This document shows positions 58,637-64,000 of a stretch of DNA of 64,000 nt, in pieces. The translations under genes and the position numbers were made by a program. The DNA comes from Polytrichum commune (Eukaryota > Streptophyta > Polytrichopsida > Polytrichales > Polytrichaceae). The first letter of the stretch is position 1. Every line of letters begins with the position of its first letter. Below the pieces are notes generated by a model. It was not told the origin of the DNA, ran no database searches, and saw only the letters and a list, made by a program, of their open reading frames with translations. The DNA lies in NCBI GenBank assembly GCA_950295325.1, contig OX485804.1, forward strand, positions 62,032,533 to 62,096,532, in the 5' to 3' direction.

Positions 58637-59906
58637 GAAAGGAAAGATTGGGCCCATCTTGGATTGCGAGCGGTATGAGCCTATCTCACAGTTGCAAGAA
58701 GACATTGACGCAAGAGATCGAATGTTGGCATTTCACATTCAGTGGTAAGTGGATATTTCTCAGAATTTGCTTGAAGAGATGGATCTGCTAAAAGACATTT
58801 GATCATGGAGTTGAGCTTTTCACATTGTGTGGAGGTCTGGCCTGCTCATGAGTACTTTGCAAGGTAAGTTTGAGTGATGACATCTAAAGCTCTTGTACTC
58901 GGGTACTACCCTCCAAGCTTGCGTAACCTTCTGAAGGAGCGGCTTCCGAATTTGACCGAGAATGATTCGAAGGCCTTGAAGGGCTCATTTGATTTGACTT
59001 CATTGGCTAGAACCACTACACGATGCATTGGTCACGGAACCTGCCGAATGGTTCAATATTCCCACAATACGATGTTGAAATGTGCGATGCAAAAGTCGCC
59101 ATCTCTGGTACGTCCATTCACCTTATCAGACTCTCTCTCTGTACATTTCAAAGAATCAAAACTGAGGAACTTAGTGACTGAATGTGAGATTACAGCCTTC
59201 TAGAGAATGCTTACCCTAGGTTCTGCATTTTAAGAGGTGATGTAGGGATACAGGTAGAGCTTGATATTACTTTCAACTTATATCAGTATCTCTTCTCATT
59301 CTTGACTTGACTTATGGAATTATGTGTGTATGGGTTCACCGGCGGCAATAAGAGATGGAGTTCCTATTGGACCTCAGGTAACTTATCACCTCTTTGACTA
59401 ATATGAATGTTCCATGCCTTGCGATGTTGTGGACTGTACAGATATTCCTGAAGTGTATGCTGATGTAGTGGATTTTGATGTTGTCATGGTTCTGGAACAC
59501 GTTTTGTTGATGAGGGTGGATTAGGATACAGGCAGGTTCACCGTGGCTTCAAATTGTGCCATGGGGGATGGGGAGAGTGCTTAACCAATTCAACGTCTTG
59601 TACAACAACAACCCACTCATTTACATAACTGAGAATGGTAAGCTTTCAAAACCTCTTCATCATACGTTGAGTTTTGTGGAATTCTGTTACCTGAATTTTT
59701 TTTTACGTTTGAGAGTCTTCAGATCTAACAAAAAAACTATGTCTGTATCACTCAATACTACAAACACAGACAAATGATGGATCTGCTCATTTTATAGGTG
59801 CGGATGAAGCAGAGGAGCCTGGATCGCCACGAGAAAAGTCCTTACAAGACAGATTTCGCACCAAGTAGCATCATGACTATCTTGTGTATGTACTTGACGC
59901 TCTAAG
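58637..59906 (+). pseudogene. GH1 beta-glucosidase pseudogene
   Basis: Fragments follow the exon order of plant family 1 glycosidases, which hydrolyse beta-glucosides of secondary metabolites or cell-wall compounds. At 58641-58751 the sequence reads KIGPILDCERYEPIS and DIDARDRMLAFHIQW. At 58901-59010 it reads YYPPSLRNLLKERLP and DSKALKGSFDLTSL. At 59334-59378 it reads GSPAAIRDGVPIGPQ. At 59532-59637 it reads AGSPWLQIVPWGMGRVLNQF and NNNPLIYITENG; the last contains the nucleophile Glu (codon 59631-59633). At 59798-59906 it reads ADEAEEPGSP, then DRFRTK, a stop (TAG, 59866-59868) where Tyr is usual, then HHDYLVYVLDALR. The splice signals of the last two exons survive. The amino-terminal exons with the acid/base Glu and the final DNFEW exon are absent, so it is an unprocessed relic. 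Confidence 0.87.
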
Positions 59907-61281
59907 GTATAAGCTCTCTTGACTGTGGAGCCATTGAATCAGTTTTCTGCAATCTTGTGCAAAAATAATACCACTTGAATCTGTCAACTATACTAAACAG
60001 TCCTCTTAGTGTGCATTACCATTTGGAGTTACACGTTGTTGTAACTTTTTTATTATCGAGAATAAATTTTTTGTATCAAGTAAGTTATTTCATTTTCCTT
60101 GACGTGCACAATACACTAAATAGTCCTCTTATTGTGGATGGAGGTGGAGACTTCATCCAACGTGAAGTTTTTCAAGCTCTACCCGAGGGGAAGAGAAGCC
60201 AGAAGCTGGGGCAGCATAGGAGCCTTTAGATCTCTCAGACCAAAATCGACGGCCCAAATCTTCCTAGCGCGCAAGTTGATGGGAATGCGTTCACAACGCC
60301 TCAGTGACGTGGCAGTGACAAACCCATCTATTCTCACACCACCTTATGATGTTGGTGCCACTGCTCGGGAAGAACTGGCGGTTAGTTAATTAGTTACAGA
60401 TGAAATAATTGGTTGAGTTTGAGAAATAACCGGTTGAAGTTGGAGACTTTGGGAGAATTATCCATCACTTTAGAGGAATCTATACAAGAATATACCTCAA
60501 ATGAACAAAGCAAAACCGGAAGATGATGTCAACATGTGGATTTAGAATCACTAGGATCTTGACCGACTATAAAAGCCCAACAACTTCCCAGGCACCGGTT
60601 GGTGCATAGTAAGACTCAAACAAAACACCATGATGCCTTCGGCGTTTCCCTGTGATTGTTGTGAACCACATAGCAAAGCTTATAAAGCTTGAACCCTTAT
60701 TTAAACCTCTTATAATCATTCTCTTATGTAGGGTTAAGAATTCTACATATATAATAGGGGTGAGGCTTGGGGTTATGGGTAGGGTTCACCATATTTTGAA
60801 GCATTTTGTAGTTCTGGATTCATACATGAATCATCAAATAAGCCTTCAAAAGGTGATTAGTTGCAGGGAAGCATGTGACGACTGTGAAAAAGCCCCCCAA
60901 GGTGGGGGAGGGACAAGAACCACATGCAATAAAGGGATGTTCTCGAGGGGGTTATGAAGTAATGCGAATATTCATGAGATATTCTATACATTTATGAATG
61001 TTTTTATAGTAACTTGTATTTATGTTAATTGTATTATAATTTTATTCCTTTGGCTTTTATTCTACCCTTTATCTTCCAAAGAGTGACCTCCCCAAGTGAA
61101 AATGATGAAGCAACATTCAACAAGTCTTGCAAGTGAACATGGCAATTGATTTAGAGTAGAGTCTTTATTCATGGCAGACATGTATGCATATGCATCAGAC
61201 ATATCACATTCATCAGTGTAGTGGATCATATTTACATAAATTGAAACTTAAATGCCTTTTTTACAGCAGTAGTAGTAACTG
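59907..61281. other. Downstream of the GH1 relic
   Basis: An 85-residue frame (60132-60389) does not match the missing GH1 end and I do not recognise it. CACTAAA(C/T)AGTCCTCTTA occurs twice in the same direction, at 59992 and 60114, as left ends of the 22984/28778 MITE family. The rest is AT-rich with no gene. Confidence 0.4.
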
Positions 61282-61659
61282 CACCGAATGTGATATTTAG
61301 TGTCACCGATTCTAATTGTCTTGCTCGATACGAATTATAGACCATGGTATAGTGTCACCAACACTAAATCTTAACCCAACATTATTTGTCATTCCTTGTA
61401 ATTGTTTTTTAGGGATATAGATTAACAGTGTTGCAAGTACTGATAATGACACTTACCAAGTGATTTTCCATCCAAATGTCAATCATCCATGACAATATTT
61501 CATCACAAGTTGCTGACAAGAGAAGGTAGGGTTTTGGCCAATGGATGAACTCATCCATCATCCATGACAATATTTGTTCACTTATTCATAGGAAGCGTCA
61601 TCCGCAAAGTTACCATAGTGGCATTAAATAACATGTGACACTAGGTATCATATTTAGTG
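61282..61659. mobile_element. MITE with CACTAAATATGATA-type ends, copy 3
   Basis: About 378 bp. Left end CACCGAATGTGATATTTAGT; right end, reverse-complemented, CACTAAATATGATACCTAGT. The interior is shared with 38168-38506 (TAATTGTCTTGCTCGATAC, GGTTTTGGCCAATGGATGA). The TA at the left is not preserved. Confidence 0.75.
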
Positions 61660-61986
61660 TATGCAACCGACCCAACACAATCACTTGGAATTTCCAGCAC
61701 GCACGGTGGCCATATGTGTTGTGACTTGGGTTGAATTCTCAATCCTTGGTCTTCAACATGCTCAAGTTTCCAAATAATGTTGAGTGTTTGACTTTGGTCA
61801 CTATATTCGTTAATTGGAGACTTTGGAAAGTCTCAAAATAAACTTTACTCATAGTTTGGGATGCAATATTGTGAACGTGGGGAACATTGGTAATGAACTT
61901 TCTACATATTCATGCATGAGGAGTATATATATTTCTAAATAATATAAGTATCTATATCATAATCAAAACATGCACTAAACACGATA
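61660..61986. other. Spacer, no gene seen
   Basis: Nothing recognisable. Confidence 0.5.
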
Positions 61987-62896
61987 TTGGACTTGAAGTC
62001 CTTGATTAGTCTCCAAATCATGAAAAAGTCTCTAATTAACGAATATAGTGATTTAGCATTTTGTTGCAAGGAACTGCATGCTCGCGGCCTTGAGTCCATG
62101 CTCACTGTCGAAGAAACCATAACGCTTGTTCTCGCATACCTCCATCGCCTTCAAAACCTCACCACAATTTTTGTGATGCTATTGACTTCATCTCAACAAT
62201 GTAAGCTTGCTTCACATACTGTTCTCCCTCTTTAGTATGACACGTTTGGGAAACACAAAAAAAAAGAGGTTGTATTATCGAGGTGTCGTCTTCTCATTAG
62301 TATGACAAATGGCGTAAAGTTGTCGTGTTATCGAGGGAATATGAAAACGTAAGTATTCTGAGCTTAAAAACATACACAACGAGTTTAAGGAATATAGATG
62401 GTATGAAATAACAACTTATAATTCCAAACAAATACAAATATTCTCAAGAACTCTTGAAATAGGAGTTCAAAGATCTCTGTTGTTGCTTACTCAAGTTATT
62501 AGAGAAACTAGACAACAATGATGCATGACCTTTAGCATCACTAAGCTCTACTGTAGGTGAAGCAACATCGTCCATGTCCATTCTACACTACCTTGACCAT
62601 GTCCATTCTACACTAGTATTCCTAATCATCATTAAGTTCCCAATGATAAATGAAGCTCCCAAGTAGTTCCCAAGTGACAATGGATGTATGTTAGATGTAC
62701 AAAACATAGATGAAAGAAATTTTAGCATCAACTACCTCTTTGGATATGACAAAACGGAGATTCTAAATGTCGCATCATCAAGTGCCGTAGTCGTTCAAAA
62801 GAGGGAGTTTTGTACTAAAAAGTTTGGTCACGTAAAAATGTGTCGTAATATTGAGGGTGTTGTGTAAATGAGTGTCGTGTTAACGAGGTTGGACTG
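61987..62896 (+). mobile_element. Possible Tigger/pogo-like element 3' part
   Basis: An 82-residue frame (61987-62235) has a helical, Leu-rich end (ELHARGLESMLTVEETITLV) that resembles the last residues of plant Tigger-type transposases only weakly. After it, the phrase GTCGTGTTATCGAGG and variants repeat (TGTATTATCGAGGTGTCG at 62269; TGTCGTGTTATCGAGGG at 62320; GTCGTGTTAACGAGGTTGGA at 62875). The right limit reads GAACAGTCCAACCTCGTTAA in reverse complement, consistent with CAGT-type pogo ends. The left end and transposase core are not visible. This is a tentative call. Confidence 0.4.
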
Positions 62897-63072
62897 TTCC
62901 GTGAAGAAGCATCCATCCACCACTTTGGGACCATGAGGTCATTGCACGATTCGTTAACTGCTCATTAACTTCTTCTTCTTTTCCTACAGAAGATGCTCAT
63001 TAATCATATCTACCTTTTGATCAACATTTGTGTCAATTCGGATAGATTTAGTATACAAAACAAAAGATCATA
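62897..63072. other. Spacer, no gene seen
   Basis: Nothing recognisable. Confidence 0.5.
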
Positions 63073-63598
63073 TAAGGTAGAAATACCATAACCCGTGAAA
63101 ATAAGGTGATTCGCATTGAAGATATGGTCACTTGACCGCTTATGGTATTTCTACCTTACATGTTCAGCTACATAAGGTAGAAATACCCAAACCAGTTAAC
63201 TACCCTCTACTCGTGCACTAGATGGCCGTCATAATAATGAAGTTTCATTTCTGAAACCGATCATGGCGAGGCGGCAACTTCAATGCGTGTACACTTAGTG
63301 TAGCCAATGGGAGTCAAGTGTTAATGTACTCATGAGGTAACCGATTTAGGCGATGTTTTGTATGGAAATGCGGAGTACCGTGTTCTGTGTAGGGAGAATC
63401 TAGTGAACGAGTAGGGGGTTGGACCAACTTTTCACTTTGAAAAATTGTGGAATTTTTTGTACAGGGCAGAAAAATATGAAACAACTTGCATTCTTCATGA
63501 ATCCTTCTCGTCTATGTTGGAAAATTATCTCATGATTGTCAGACCAGATCTTCAATGCGAATCTCCTTATTTTCACGGGTTATGGTAGTTCTACCTTA
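63073..63598. mobile_element. Element with ~50-bp inverted ends and an internal end pair
   Basis: The left arm TAAGGTAGAAATACCATAAC and the right arm (ending GTTATGGTAGTTCTACCTTA) match for about 50 bases, including CCCGTGAAAATAAGG and TTCGCATTGAAGAT. Inside, GGTATTTCTACCTTA ends at 63158 and TAAGGTAGAAATACC starts again at 63173. The block can therefore be read as an 86-bp and a 426-bp unit side by side or as one 526-bp unit. No protein is encoded. Confidence 0.82.
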
Positions 63599-63873
63599 AT
63601 CAAAAGATTTGAGTCTCGTGAGAGTTCGAAGGGGTGTTGCAAACGTTAGAGGTGTAGGGTAGGGGAACGTTGCTTGAAAAGCGGGCCTCGTTTGTTATCG
63701 GAATGCACCCGCGGGGGGGGTGGGGGGGTGTGGAATGCCGTGCCCGTTGGAAATGTTTCTTGTCAAAACTATGTGAAGCCCAAGAAATAACACAAGACAA
63801 AATGAGCCACGTTTTAAATTAAGTAGTTGTGCAGAGCTGTCTGAAAACAAGCTTCCATGATAGAAAGTTCCAT
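63599..63873. other. Spacer with G tract, no gene seen
   Basis: A G-rich run, interrupted by a T, lies near 63713-63728. The reverse-strand frames here (63600-63883) read it as His/Pro-rich and are not genes. Confidence 0.5.
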
Positions 63874-64000
63874 GGCCACACACACAAGACTGAGAGCCCG
63901 TGACCAGTACACTTCAAGCACTCTCATTGGTGGAAAAGGCGGAGCCGGTCCAAGTTCGCTACTTCACACTACGCTTGAGGGACCAACGGAGTATATAAGT
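63874..64000 (+). mobile_element. GGGCCACTTCACAC element arm, cut by the window end
   Basis: GGCCACACACACAAGACTGA then GAGCCCGTGACCAGTACACT and ATTGGTGGAAAAGGCGGAGC match the reverse complement of 25430-25583 and the interrupted left arm at 23405. It keeps the uninterrupted AAGCACTCTCATTGG site. The rest lies beyond the window. Confidence 0.78.

Noticed and set aside
60132-60389. Last exon of the GH1 gene
   Set aside because: It contains RPKSTAQIF, slightly like the GH1 tail PKSSA, but there is no DNFEW motif and the rest does not follow the family. The resemblance is too weak.

Overview
This is nuclear DNA from a repeat-rich land plant, probably a large-genome flowering plant or a relative. 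The signs are one plant-type multi-exon RING-H2 ubiquitin ligase gene with GT-AG introns, a decayed plant GH1 beta-glucosidase, Stowaway-like (TA target site, CTCCCTCC ends) and Tourist-like (TTA target site) MITEs, a tRNA-derived SINE family, a LINE and a pogo/Tigger-like transposase relic. The DNA is AT-rich. I cannot name the species.

Layout. Positions 1-46,660 are intergenic and built mostly from old mobile elements: a Stowaway MITE (428-654), a Tourist-like MITE (2528-2878), about 7.5 kb of unrecognised degenerate DNA with mononucleotide runs, a GC-rich inverted-repeat element (10462-10765), a pogo-like transposase corpse (12994-14140), a SINE (15126-15320), a long-terminal-inverted-repeat element (about 16230-17935), a cluster of one roughly 400-bp repeat in both orientations (16975-19440), nested elements with GGGCCACTTCACAC-type ends (23405-25583), fold-back elements, a second SINE with a perfect 15-bp target duplication (29470-29735), a 57-bp minisatellite (35149-35361), and a reverse-strand LINE with reverse transcriptase and RNase H (about 39050-42860). 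A degenerate repeat array (about 44770-46690) runs up to the presumed promoter of the only intact gene.

The gene runs from about 46.7 to 54.9 kb on the plus strand. It has a CT-rich 5' leader with probable leader introns and six coding exons (49506-51277, 51702-52239, 53241-53291, 53461-53559, 53739-53894, 54744-54866) that splice in frame to a 912-residue protein ending in a RING-H2 domain. The protein looks like the plant MBR1/MBR2-type E3 ligase family. Two of its introns carry copies of the same roughly 330-bp repeat.

Downstream are repeats, a GH1 beta-glucosidase pseudogene (about 58637-59906) that keeps its nucleophile motif but has an in-frame stop and lacks both ends, a possible Tigger-like 3' end, an element with 50-bp inverted ends, and a truncated copy of the GGGCCACTTCACAC element at the window edge. 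I found no cluster of cooperating genes and nothing I would call a new biological system. The most informative observations concern repeat structure.
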